DNA of 64,000 nt, from positions 496,001-560,000 of the forward strand of contig NZ_SOBE01000001.1 in the NCBI RefSeq assembly GCF_004364285.1, read 5' to 3'. The position numbers and the translations under genes are program-made. Below the pieces are notes generated by a model. That model searched no databases, was not told the origin of the DNA, and saw nothing but the letters and a program-made list of their open reading frames with translations. This document shows positions 24,321 through 32,529 of the stretch, piece by piece (the stretch's first letter is position 1; each line of letters begins with the position of its first letter). This DNA comes from Frigoribacterium sp. PhB116. Its GTDB lineage: Bacteria; Actinomycetota; Actinomycetes; Actinomycetales; Microbacteriaceae.

Positions 24321-25043
24321 ATGGCACGACGCACGTCACCGGAGAACACGTCCCCGAAGCCGCCCAAGGAACCGGGCCGCTTCTCGCAGATGTGGCAGGT
24401 GTTCAAGATGACCCGCCGCGTCGACAAGTCGGCGCTGCCGCTGATGCTGCTGGCGCTGCTGCTGCCGGTCGCGGCCGGAGTCCTCGCGGGTCTCTTCCTC
24501 TCGGCAGGCAACGTCCTGGCGCTCGTGCTGTACATCGTGGTCGGCCTGATGCTCGGCATCCTGCTGCTGCTGATCGTCCTCGGACGCAAGGCCGAGAGGG
24601 CCGCCTACTCGCAGATCGAGGGGCAGCCCGGCGCCGTGGGCGCCGTCATGAAGAGCGGCCTCCGTCGCTCGTGGCGCGCCGCCGAGATGCCCGTCGCGGT
24701 CCAGGGCCGCTCGCAGGCCGCCGTCTACCGAGCCGTCGGCAAGGGCGGCGTCGTGCTGATCGGCGAGGGCTCGGTCGCGCAGACCAAGAAGCTCGTCGAC
24801 GAGGAGCGCCGCAAGGTCGCACGCATCCTGCCCAACGTCCCCATCACGGTGCTGCACGTCGGCCCCGACGCCGAGTCCGTGCCGCTGCACAAGATCGCCG
24901 GCCGCATGAACAAGATCAAGTCGTCGCTGAACCGGAACGAGGTGCTCGCCGTGAGCAACCGCCTCCAGTCGCTCGGCAAGAACGGCCTGCCGATCCCCAA
25001 GGGCGTCGACCCGTTCAAAGTGCGGGCCGGACGACCGCGCTGA
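24321..25043 (+). CDS. DUF4191 family membrane protein
   Basis: A 240-residue protein of the actinobacterial DUF4191 family. A basic N terminus (MARRTSPENTSPKPPKEPGR) precedes two close hydrophobic segments (about residues 40-60 and 65-88), then a cytosolic domain with GKGGVVLIGEGSVAQTKKLVDEE and basic C-terminal helices. The ATG at 24321 is chosen because TATCCT lies 7 bases upstream and family members begin with this basic stretch; longer in-frame starts have no support. Its usual neighbours are the lipoate and E2 genes, but its function is unknown. Confidence 0.85.
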   Translation: MARRTSPENTSPKPPKEPGRFSQMWQVFKMTRRVDKSALPLMLLALLLPVAAGVLAGLFLSAGNVLALVLYIVVGLMLGILLLLIVLGRKAERAAYSQIEGQPGAVGAVMKSGLRRSWRAAEMPVAVQGRSQAAVYRAVGKGGVVLIGEGSVAQTKKLVDEERRKVARILPNVPITVLHVGPDAESVPLHKIAGRMNKIKSSLNRNEVLAVSNRLQSLGKNGLPIPKGVDPFKVRAGRPR

Positions 25044-25080
25044 CGGTCGACGCGACCCGCTGAACGGACCGGCGACGGAC

Positions 25081-25117
25081 GGAGGCGCCCGTCCCCCTCG
25101 AGGGGACGGGCGCCTCC
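25081..25117. terminator. Bidirectional terminator between the DUF4191 and RDD genes
   Basis: A perfect 16-bp stem (GGAGGCGCCCGTCCCC and complement) with a 5-base loop in the gap between convergent genes. Confidence 0.88.
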
Positions 25118-25133
25118 GTCTGTGGAGCGTCGA

Positions 25134-25574
25134 TCAGACGCGGACGAGGACCGTCCCTGCTACGCGGTCGTGCAGGCCCCTCTGGTCTTGGTCCCAGACC
25201 ACCGCGGGGATGACGACCGCGAGCAGCAGGGTCCGGACGACCGGGCGCCAGAGACCGGTCCGGCCACCGGCCATCGGGACGAGGCGCATGCCGAGGACCA
25301 GGTGGCCGACGGTGCCGCCGAGGGTGACCAAGAAGAGGATCTGGACGACGCTGAAGACGACCGTGATGGCGAGCCCCTGGCCGTCGAAGAAGGCGAACGC
25401 GACGACGTAGGCGAGCGCCCAGTCGATCGTCACCCCGGCGATCCGGCGACCCAGACGTGCGATCGAGCGCGGGCCCGTGCGGGGCAGGCCGAGGCGCTGG
25501 CCCGGCCAGTCCTGCCGGGGCGCCGCACCGCCGTCGACGGGGTCGGACGGAGGGCGGGAGCGGTCGTCGTGCAT
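25134..25574 (-). CDS. RDD family membrane protein
   Basis: A 146-residue protein with a disordered N terminus (to about residue 35) and an RDD domain: the first helix contains the Arg and Asp pair (RLGRRIAGVTIDWALAY), with three hydrophobic segments and the later motif GHLVLGMRLVP and LHDRVAGTVLVR. RDD proteins are membrane proteins of mostly unknown role. The ATG at 25574 is 138 bases from glnA, with which it shares a divergent intergenic region holding a GlnR-type box, so it could respond to nitrogen status. Confidence 0.88.
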   Translation of the reverse strand: MHDDRSRPPSDPVDGGAAPRQDWPGQRLGLPRTGPRSIARLGRRIAGVTIDWALAYVVAFAFFDGQGLAITVVFSVVQILFLVTLGGTVGHLVLGMRLVPMAGGRTGLWRPVVRTLLLAVVIPAVVWDQDQRGLHDRVAGTVLVRV

Positions 25575-25601
25575 GCCTCCGAGCCTACCGACGCGGCACC
25601 C

Positions 25602-25639
25602 GTAACATCTCTGAAACAATGGGGACACCGCGACGAAAC
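25602..25639 (+). promoter_or_regulatory. GlnR-type nitrogen box upstream of glnA
   Basis: Four pentamers at exact 6-base spacing: GTAAC (25602-25606), GAAAC (25613-25617), GACAC (25624-25628) and GAAAC (25635-25639). This reproduces the actinobacterial GlnR consensus gTnAc-n6-GaAAc-n6-GtnAC-n6-GAAAc. It ends 73 bases before the glnA start codon. Confidence 0.8.
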
Positions 25640-25712
25640 GGCCCCGCCATAACGTCGTCGAAGGCTGCGTCCGGCAGTCTGACCGATCTGAGCCCATTGG
25701 AGAGACACCTAG

Positions 25713-27137
25713 ATGTTCACCGATTCTTCCGAGGTGCTGAAGTTCATCACGGACACCGACGTCAAGTTCCTCGACATCCGGTTCACGGACCTGCCCGGCG
25801 TCCAGCAGCACTTCAACATCCCCGCGTCCACCGTCGACGAGGAGTTCTTCTCCGTCGGCCAGCTCTTCGACGGGTCCTCCATCCGCGGCTTCGCGTCGAT
25901 CCACGAGTCGGACATGCAGCTCATCCCCGACGTCACCACGGGCTACGTCGACCCCTTCCGCGCCGAGCGCACCCTGGTGCTCGTGTTCGACATCTTCAAC
26001 CCGCGCAACGGCGAGCTCTACAGCCGCGACCCCCGCCAGGTGGCCAAGAAGGCCGAGAAGTACCTCGCCTCCACCGGCATCGCCGACACGGCGTTCTTCG
26101 CCCCCGAGGCCGAGTTCTACATCTTCGACGACGTCCGCTACGAGGTGAAGCAGAACGCCAGCTTCTACAGCGTCGACAGCGAGGAGGGCGCCTGGAACAC
26201 GGGCCGTGTCGAGGAGGGCGGCAACCTCGCCAACAAGACCGCCTACAAGGGCGGCTACTTCCCGGTCAGCCCGGTCGACAAGACGGCCGACCTCCGCGAC
26301 GACATCAGCCTCAAGCTGATCGACTCGGGCCTCGAGCTCGAGCGCGCCCACCACGAGGTGGGCACCGGCGGCCAGCAGGAGATCAACTACAAGTTCGACA
26401 CCATGGTCCACGCGGCCGACGACATCCTGAAGTTCAAGTACATCGTCAAGAACACCGCCGAGCAGTGGGGCAAGGTCGCGACCTTCATGCCCAAGCCGCT
26501 CTTCGGCGACAACGGCTCGGGCATGCACACCCACCAGTCGCTCTGGAGCGACGGCAAGCCGCTGTTCTACGACGAGAACGGCTACGGCGGGCTCTCCGAC
26601 CTCGCTCGCTGGTACATCGGCGGCCTGCTGAAGCACGCACCCGCCGTCCTCGCCTTCACGAACCCCTCGATCAACTCGTACCACCGGCTGATCCCGGGCT
26701 TCGAGGCCCCCGTCAACCTGGTCTACTCGGCGGGCAACCGCTCGGCGGCCATCCGCATCCCGATCACGGGCACGAACCCCAAGGCCAAGCGCATCGAGTT
26801 CCGCGTCCCCGACGCCGCGTCCAACCCCTACCTCGCGTTCGCCGCGCAGCTGATGGCGGGCCTCGACGGCATCCAGAACCGGATCGAGCCGCACGAGCCC
26901 GTCGACAAGGACCTCTACGAGCTGCCCCCCGAGGAGGCGAAGGGCATCCCCCAGGTGCCCGCGTCGCTCGACGGCGCCCTCGACGCGCTCGAGGCCGACC
27001 ACGCGTTCCTCACCAAGGGCAACGTCTTCACCGAGGACCTCATCGAGACGTGGATCGCGTACAAGCGCGAGAAGGAGATCCTGCCGATGGCGCAGCGCCC
27101 GCACCCCTTCGAGTTCGAGCTCTACTTCGGCGTCTAG
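25713..27137 (+). CDS. glnA: Glutamine synthetase type I
   Basis: Makes glutamine from glutamate, ammonia and ATP; the main ammonium-assimilating enzyme. The 474 residues show the beta-grasp domain ([14 protein letters not shown]), the active-site motifs [29 protein letters not shown] (metal-ligand Glu), [18 protein letters not shown], and the adenylylation site [10 protein letters not shown] with Tyr402. Presence of that Tyr, with glnE nearby at 32530-35475, means activity is probably controlled by adenylylation. The ATG at 25713 has GGAGAG upstream. Transcription is probably controlled by GlnR through the box at 25602-25639. It is the GSI-beta, GlnA1 type. Confidence 0.97.
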   Translation: MFTDSSEVLKFITDTDVKFLDIRFTDLPGVQQHFNIPASTVDEEFFSVGQLFDGSSIRGFASIHESDMQLIPDVTTGYVDPFRAERTLVLVFDIFNPRNGELYSRDPRQVAKKAEKYLASTGIADTAFFAPEAEFYIFDDVRYEVKQNASFYSVDSEEGAWNTGRVEEGGNLANKTAYKGGYFPVSPVDKTADLRDDISLKLIDSGLELERAHHEVGTGGQQEINYKFDTMVHAADDILKFKYIVKNTAEQWGKVATFMPKPLFGDNGSGMHTHQSLWSDGKPLFYDENGYGGLSDLARWYIGGLLKHAPAVLAFTNPSINSYHRLIPGFEAPVNLVYSAGNRSAAIRIPITGTNPKAKRIEFRVPDAASNPYLAFAAQLMAGLDGIQNRIEPHEPVDKDLYELPPEEAKGIPQVPASLDGALDALEADHAFLTKGNVFTEDLIETWIAYKREKEILPMAQRPHPFEFELYFGV

Positions 27138-27145
27138 GCGACACC

Positions 27146-27180
27146 GGACGGGGCGCGACCAACTCGGTCGCGCCCCGTCC
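27146..27180. terminator. Terminator of glnA
   Basis: A perfect 15-bp stem (GGACGGGGCGCGACC and complement) with a 5-base loop, 9 bases after the glnA stop. Confidence 0.88.
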
Positions 27181-27201
27181 GTCGTCGTGGCCGTCGGACG
27201 C

Positions 27202-27238
27202 GAGAAGGCCCGCACCCCCTCGGGGTGCGGGCCTTCTC
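27202..27238. terminator. Terminator of ugd
   Basis: A perfect 17-bp stem (GAGAAGGCCCGCACCCC and complement) with a 3-base loop, just after the ugd stop on the minus strand and back to back with the glnA terminator. Confidence 0.88.
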
Positions 27239-27254
27239 CCGTCGCCGGTCGGCG

Positions 27255-28700
27255 TCAGGCGGGGATGCTGCTCCCGGTGAGGACGCGGCGCTGAGCCGGG
27301 GTCCGACGACCGCCGAGGGGTCGCACCTCCCAGCCGCCGCTCGACCAGACCTCGGCGTCGAGCACGTTGCGGGCGTCGATCACGACGGGGTTGGCCGCGA
27401 GCTCGGCGAGGGCCGAGGGCTCCGCGCTGACGAACTCGGGCCACTCCGTCAACAGCAGCACGGCGTCGGCGTCCGAGACCGCCTCCTCGATGCTGTCGGC
27501 GAACGACAGGGTCGGGAAGCTGCGCTGGGCCGTCTGGGTCGCCTCCGGGTCCACGACCAGCACCTGGGCGCCGCGCAGGTGCAGCGCCGCCGCCACGTTC
27601 AGGGCCGGCGAGTCGCGGACGTCGTCCGTGTGCGGCTTGAACGCGGCGCCGAGGACGGCGATGCGCCGGTTCAGGACCGACCCGCCGCAGGCGTCGATGG
27701 CCTGGTCGATGACCCGCTGGCGCTGGGCCATGTTGATCTCGTCGACCTGCTGCATGAGGCCGACCGCACGGTGCGCTCCCAGCTCGTTGGCCCGGAACAT
27801 CAGCGCGCGGATGTCCTTCGGCAGGCAGCCGCCCCCGAAGCCCAGGCCCGCGTTGAGGAACTTGCGGCCGATCCGGTCGTCGAAGCCGAGGGCGTCCGCG
27901 AGCGTCGAGACGTTCGCCCCGGCGGCCTCGCAGAGCTCGCTGATCGCGTTGATGAACGAGATCTTCGTCGCCAGGAACGCGTTCGCGCTGACCTTGACCA
28001 GCTCGGCCGTCGGCAGGTCGCACGAGATGACGGGCGTGCCCGTCGAGATCGGCTCGGCGTAGACCTCGCGGAGGATCGCCTCGCTGCGGACGTCGGTGCC
28101 GCCGAAGACGATGCGGTCGGGACGCAGGGTGTCCTCGACGGCGTGGCCCTCGCGGAGGAACTCCGGGTTCCACACGACGTCGGCCGACACCCCGGGAGGC
28201 AGCACGCCGGCCACGATCTCCCGGAGGCGGGCCGCGGTGCCGACCGGCACGGTCGACTTGCCGACGATCAGGCCGTCGTGGCTGAGCGACTCGGCGACCT
28301 TGCGGGTGGCCTCCTCGACGTAGCTCAGGTTGGCGGCGTGGCTCCCCCGGCGCTGCGGCGTGCCGACGCAGATGAAGTGCACGTCGGAGAGGGCGACGGC
28401 CTCGGCGATGTCCGTCGTGAAGAGCAGTCGACCGGACTCGACGTGGCGGAGGATCAGCTCGGGCAGTCCCGGCTCGAAGAAGGGGACTCGGCCCTGGCTG
28501 AGCGCCTCGACCTTCGAGGGGTCCGTGTCGACGCCGATGACGTCGAAGCCCATCTCGGCCATCGCGGCGGCGTGGGTCGCCCCGAGGTAGCCGGTGCCGA
28601 TGACGCTGATGCGGGGCTTCGTCGAGGCCGACGTCACCGCGGCGTCGACGGACTGGGGGTCGGTGCCGGCGCCGTCGGCCGGGCTGGTGTTCTTGCTCAT
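27255..28700 (-). CDS. ugd: UDP-glucose 6-dehydrogenase
   Basis: Oxidises UDP-glucose to UDP-glucuronate with two NAD+. The 481 residues have a 27-residue disordered leader, the NAD fold ISVIGTGYLGATHAAAMAEMGF, the middle helical domain with NPEFLREGHAVEDTLRPDR, the catalytic cysteine motif GFGGGCLPKDI, and the C-terminal UDP domain (LGAAFKPHTDDVRDSPALNV). The ATG at 28700 has AGGAG 6 bases upstream. It lies 85 bases downstream of the GH26 and glycosyltransferase genes in the same direction, suggesting it supplies UDP-glucuronate to that synthase. Confidence 0.95.
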   Translation of the reverse strand: MSKNTSPADGAGTDPQSVDAAVTSASTKPRISVIGTGYLGATHAAAMAEMGFDVIGVDTDPSKVEALSQGRVPFFEPGLPELILRHVESGRLLFTTDIAEAVALSDVHFICVGTPQRRGSHAANLSYVEEATRKVAESLSHDGLIVGKSTVPVGTAARLREIVAGVLPPGVSADVVWNPEFLREGHAVEDTLRPDRIVFGGTDVRSEAILREVYAEPISTGTPVISCDLPTAELVKVSANAFLATKISFINAISELCEAAGANVSTLADALGFDDRIGRKFLNAGLGFGGGCLPKDIRALMFRANELGAHRAVGLMQQVDEINMAQRQRVIDQAIDACGGSVLNRRIAVLGAAFKPHTDDVRDSPALNVAAALHLRGAQVLVVDPEATQTAQRSFPTLSFADSIEEAVSDADAVLLLTEWPEFVSAEPSALAELAANPVVIDARNVLDAEVWSSGGWEVRPLGGRRTPAQRRVLTGSSIPA

Positions 28701-28785
28701 GATGCGCTCCTCGCGATCTGGGGTGCTGCAGTCAGTGGGGCGGAGGGGGTGGGGAGGGACGAGAGCCGCGAGTCGTCGGCCGTGG

Positions 28786-30351
28786 TCACGGCAGCGTCCT
28801 CAGGGCGAAGTCGGTGTCGGTGCGGGCGATGCCGCGCCGGAAGGCGTCGAGGGAATCCTGCCGGGAGACGATCCGCCAGTCGTTCGTGAGGTAGGAGCCG
28901 CTGGACACGGTCGTGGCCGTGAGGTTGAACCAGGAGAACCCGAGGATGTCGTCGTTCTCCGGCTTGGCGAGCTCGCTGAAGAGCGAGTCGATCCACTTCG
29001 GCTTCTGGGCGTCCTTCGTCGTGCCGAGCTCGGCCGCGCCCATCTCGGCGAGGATGATCGGCTTCGTCGTGATCTGCCGCAGCTGCGCCAGCGTCTTGCC
29101 GAAGGTGCCCTGGAAGTCGCCGGTCTGGGGCGTCTCCGGGCTGTTCCGGAGGTAGCCGGTCATGCCCACCCAGTCGACGTAGTCGTCGCCGGGGTAGAGG
29201 CTCGCCGTGTACTCGACGCCCCTGTTCTTGGTGGGCACGCCCTCGACCCGCGTGGGGGCCCAGACCCAGGCGACGAGCTCGTTCGCGCCCCGTGCCTCGA
29301 AGAGGTCGTGCACGTGCTGCCACATCTGCACGTACTCGGTCTTCTCGTTCCCGTTCACGCCCTCGGCCCACGGGTACCAGTTGCCGTTCATCTCGTGGTC
29401 GAGACGGATGGCCATCGGCAGGCCGTTGGCCACGAGTGCGTCGGCCCAGCGCGTGAGGTACGCGTCGAAGTCGCCCTCGATGATCTTGCTCAGCTCGTAG
29501 TCCGGGTCGACGACCGCCTCGTTGCCGGCGGCGATCGGTCGGGACTCCCAGGTGAGGAACGGGAGGTCGCCCTTGGCCCACGAACGGTTCACCGCCGTGG
29601 CGTTGAATTCCTGGTCGAAGCCCTGGAAGTAGCCCGACATGTTCGGCTGCGCGCCGATCTTCGTGCTCACGTCGTCGAACTCGGACCAGCTGAAGGGCGA
29701 CTGGGTCGTGTAGAGGCCGAAGTAGCGGGACTCGGGCGAGACGATGTCCGCGAGGGACGGAGCGGTGATCGGCACGGGGCCGGTCGTCGCGCCCCCGCCT
29801 GAGCCGTTGCCGCTGCCGTTGCCGCTGCCCGAGCCGGAGACGCCTGAGCCGTTGCCGCTGCCGGAGCCGGTGCCGCCCTTGGGCCCCGTGGCCACGGCCC
29901 CGGAGCCTCCGCTGCCGTCGCCGCCGCCGGACGACGAGCCGCCGCCGGTCGCGGCCTGGGCGTCACGGAGGGCGTCCTGCGCCGACGCGAGGCGAGCCTG
30001 TGCGTCGGTGAGCTGCCCCTCGGACGTCCAGGCCTGCTGCTGCACGTCCGCCAGCTCGGTCTTGCTCGCGGCGAGCTGCCGCTTGGCGGCGACGAGCTGG
30101 TCGAGGAGGGCCGAGCGGTCCTCCTTGAGGGTGGTGACCTGGGCAGGGGACGTGCCGACCGCCTCCTGCACGGCGGTGCGGACGGGGTTGTCCGTCGGCG
30201 AGATCCAGATGAGCCACGAGATCATGGCCAACAGGACGACGGTCGCGGTCGCGCCGAGGGCCGTGCGGCGGGCGTTCCCGTGGGACGAGGCCCACCAGGC
30301 TCCCGACTGCACGTGCAGCGGGGCGACGAAGGTCTGCGGGGACTCAGACAA
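28786..30351 (-). CDS. Membrane-anchored GH26-type glycoside hydrolase
   Basis: A 521-residue type II membrane protein: short cytosolic N terminus, one membrane helix (about 35-50), a coiled coil (about 70-133), a Gly/Ser/Asn-rich linker (136-189), then an extracellular glycoside hydrolase domain. The family 26 residues are present: acid/base Glu320 in DHEMNGNWYPW and nucleophile Glu436 in ILAEMGAAEL. GH26 enzymes cut beta-mannans, mixed-linkage glucans or xylans; the substrate here is unknown. The start is a TTG at 30351 with GGAGG 9 bases upstream, overlapping the glycosyltransferase stop by 8 bases. Coupling to a polysaccharide synthase suggests trimming or release of the polymer made by its neighbour. 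Confidence 0.85.
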   Translation of the reverse strand: MSESPQTFVAPLHVQSGAWWASSHGNARRTALGATATVVLLAMISWLIWISPTDNPVRTAVQEAVGTSPAQVTTLKEDRSALLDQLVAAKRQLAASKTELADVQQQAWTSEGQLTDAQARLASAQDALRDAQAATGGGSSSGGGDGSGGSGAVATGPKGGTGSGSGNGSGVSGSGSGNGSGNGSGGGATTGPVPITAPSLADIVSPESRYFGLYTTQSPFSWSEFDDVSTKIGAQPNMSGYFQGFDQEFNATAVNRSWAKGDLPFLTWESRPIAAGNEAVVDPDYELSKIIEGDFDAYLTRWADALVANGLPMAIRLDHEMNGNWYPWAEGVNGNEKTEYVQMWQHVHDLFEARGANELVAWVWAPTRVEGVPTKNRGVEYTASLYPGDDYVDWVGMTGYLRNSPETPQTGDFQGTFGKTLAQLRQITTKPIILAEMGAAELGTTKDAQKPKWIDSLFSELAKPENDDILGFSWFNLTATTVSSGSYLTNDWRIVSRQDSLDAFRRGIARTDTDFALRTLP

Positions 30352-31996
30352 TGAACCACACCTCCAGGGCGATGATGACGGCACCGATCAGGTACGGGAA
30401 GCCGGCTTTGGGGTTGAGGCGACGACGAGGAGGCGCGGCGGCGGCCACGGGGGCCGTGGCCGCGGCGAAGGCGGTCGCCGACGAGGTCGTCACGGCGTCG
30501 TCCTGGGGCGACGGCGCGGTCTCGACGGCCGTCTCGGCGCGGTGGCTGCGCACCAGGACCACGCCCGTGTCGTCGCGTCGGACGGTGGTCGCGTCCGACG
30601 TGGGACCGGCCGGGGCCGAGGAACCGCCGAAGTCGAAGAGGGCGTCGACGCCGGGATCGGTCACGTCGTCGAACTCGCGCTCCAGGACCTGCAGCGAGTC
30701 GTCGCCGGTGGCCTGGTGGGCCATCTGCTGGGCCGCGTCGTCCGCGGCTCCGCCGGCGTAGGCGCCGGCACGGGTCCCCCAGCCGCTGGCGTGCCCCATG
30801 CGGAAGAACCCGATGACGCGGATCGGCATGAGGAAGAAGGTCGACACGATGATGAAGACCGGCAGGCGGAGGAAGTCCGACGGCTTCTCGGCCAGGTGCC
30901 GCATCTGTCGGATGGCCATGCTGAGCACGGACGACAGCACCATCAGGACCACGATGCTGACCAGCCCGGTGGAGACCCCGTACTCGGCAAGGATGCCGCG
31001 GTACAGGTTGACGCCCTGGCCGGTGATGCCCCGGTAGATCCAGCCGCCGATGACGCCCATCAGGAGGAAGGGCAGGATGATGTCCATCGCGAAGAAGAAC
31101 GCCAGCATCGGAGCGTGCCCGAGCATCCACGGCATCATCCGGAACGTGTTGTACTGGCTGCCGCGGGCCCAGCGGAGCTGCTGCTTGAACAGCTTCTTCA
31201 CCTCGAGCGGGGCGTCCGTGTAGACCAGGCTCGTGTGCTGGTAGACGGTGCGGTAGCCCTCCTTGAGCGTGAGGTTCGTCAGGGTGCGGTCGTCGCTGAC
31301 CTCGAGGAAGACGCCCATGAACTTCTCCGTCATGAACCGGTCCATCACCCGCACGAGGATCTCGCGGCGGAACGCGATCGTCCGGCCGGGGAGGCAGCCG
31401 ATCTGCCCCAGGACGCTCTGCGCGGGCATCGAGTAGAGCGCACGCGAGTTCTCGAGCCAGTCGGCCCAACGGGTGATCCAGCTGCGCTCGGGCTCCAGGA
31501 TGCGCTGACGCGTGGTCACGCCGCCGACGTTCTCGTGGGCGAAGGGACGGACGAGCTCGGAGAGCGTCCCCGGCGTCCACACCGTGTCGGAGTCGACGAG
31601 CACGGTGATGTCGCCGCGGCTGAGCTCGGTGCCGATCATGACGGCGTTGCGCTTGCCGGGGATGGGGGTGTGCACCCAGCGGACGAGGGGGGCGTACTCG
31701 TCGCAGACGGCGGCCAGCTCCGGGTTGGGCTTGCCGTTGATGACCACGATGATCTCGCCCGGCTGCTGCTCGACCATGCGGCCGATGACGTCGCGGAAGA
31801 GGTCGAGGGGCTCGTCGACCACGGGGACGACGACGCTCGTGGAGCCGGAGAACTCCCCCGTGAAGGGACGGTACCGCCTCGAGAGCAGCACCTTGATGAT
31901 CCACAGGATCCAGATGAATGCCGAGTAGACCGCGAACAGGTACAGCTCGGCGTGGCCGCCTGCCATCGATCGGATCTGGAGGATGAAAGTCAACAC
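30344..31996 (-). CDS. Processive family 2 glycosyltransferase (hyaluronan/cellulose-synthase-like)
   Basis: A 550-residue membrane glycosyltransferase. An N-terminal helix (about 17-38) precedes the GT-A domain with VLVDSDTVW (DxD at 135-137), VSDDRTLTNLTLKEGYRTVY (catalytic Asp region, like the GDDRHLTN block of hyaluronan synthases) and QQLRW (272-276, the QxxRW motif of processive enzymes). Several C-terminal helices and a hydrophilic Ala/Thr-rich tail of about 130 residues follow, with a final hydrophobic segment. The start is the GTG at 31996 with GAGG 9 bases upstream; longer in-frame starts are unsupported. With GH26 and ugd downstream it probably makes and exports a uronate-containing polymer. 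Confidence 0.87.
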   Translation of the reverse strand: MLTFILQIRSMAGGHAELYLFAVYSAFIWILWIIKVLLSRRYRPFTGEFSGSTSVVVPVVDEPLDLFRDVIGRMVEQQPGEIIVVINGKPNPELAAVCDEYAPLVRWVHTPIPGKRNAVMIGTELSRGDITVLVDSDTVWTPGTLSELVRPFAHENVGGVTTRQRILEPERSWITRWADWLENSRALYSMPAQSVLGQIGCLPGRTIAFRREILVRVMDRFMTEKFMGVFLEVSDDRTLTNLTLKEGYRTVYQHTSLVYTDAPLEVKKLFKQQLRWARGSQYNTFRMMPWMLGHAPMLAFFFAMDIILPFLLMGVIGGWIYRGITGQGVNLYRGILAEYGVSTGLVSIVVLMVLSSVLSMAIRQMRHLAEKPSDFLRLPVFIIVSTFFLMPIRVIGFFRMGHASGWGTRAGAYAGGAADDAAQQMAHQATGDDSLQVLEREFDDVTDPGVDALFDFGGSSAPAGPTSDATTVRRDDTGVVLVRSHRAETAVETAPSPQDDAVTTSSATAFAAATAPVAAAAPPRRRLNPKAGFPYLIGAVIIALEVWFIV

Positions 31997-32529
31997 GAGG
32001 GCCGCCTCAGGGGGATGGGAAAAGGATGATTCCGCGTCTTCGAGGAAAGGGGTCTGTCGGGTCGGTGCAATCTTGCGGCGGTTCGGAGGGGACTCACAAC
32101 CGACCACCCGTTCGGGGACTCGGCCCGGCCGGGCGGGGTACGCCCTTGTCCTCCCATCGGTGTCGCACGAAATGCCGACAGGGCCGAGTGCCTGTCAGAG
32201 GCGCAGCGGCACTCACCGGACACGACCCTTTCCTGCCCTCCTGAGCGCACGGAGGCCGCGAGCGAAAAGCCAGGTCAGAGGGCCGTTCTGACCACCCCGC
32301 CTCGACTCGGCCCGCGGTGCGGGAGGTGAGGAAAGCCCATGGCGCTCTGGGGCCGTGCGTGCTGGGCGGTCATGCGTCCGAAACACGGCAGACATCTCGA
32401 CCGGGGTACGCACCCCCTTTTCGGGGTACGACAAAATCACCCGTGACCAATTCGGGCGTCACCCCCCGGGTGAGTGCATCCCGGGCGTGTCGCACCTCGT
32501 GACCGCGACGCCGGTCGCGCCGGGCGAGG
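31997..32529. other. 533-base non-coding region upstream of the GT2 operon
   Basis: No convincing gene on either strand; short open frames lack ribosome sites and family resemblance. It contains three copies of the 9-mer CGGGGTACG (32134-32142, 32402-32410, 32422-32430), the last two 20 bases apart, and an AT-richer stretch near 32430-32450 that could hold the promoter. The distance implies either a long 5' leader or extended regulatory DNA. No known riboswitch fold is recognised. Confidence 0.6.
32402..32430. repeat. Pair of CGGGGTACG repeats in the GT2 upstream region
   Basis: Two direct copies start 20 bases apart (32402 and 32422), about two helical turns; a third copy is at 32134-32142, nearer the GT2 start. 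The spacing is what paired operator sites often show. Confidence 0.5.

Noticed and set aside
31997-32529. A riboswitch, such as cyclic di-nucleotide or amino-acid type, in the GT2 leader
   Set aside because: I could not find a known conserved core; only short repeats are visible. A covariance-model search would decide.
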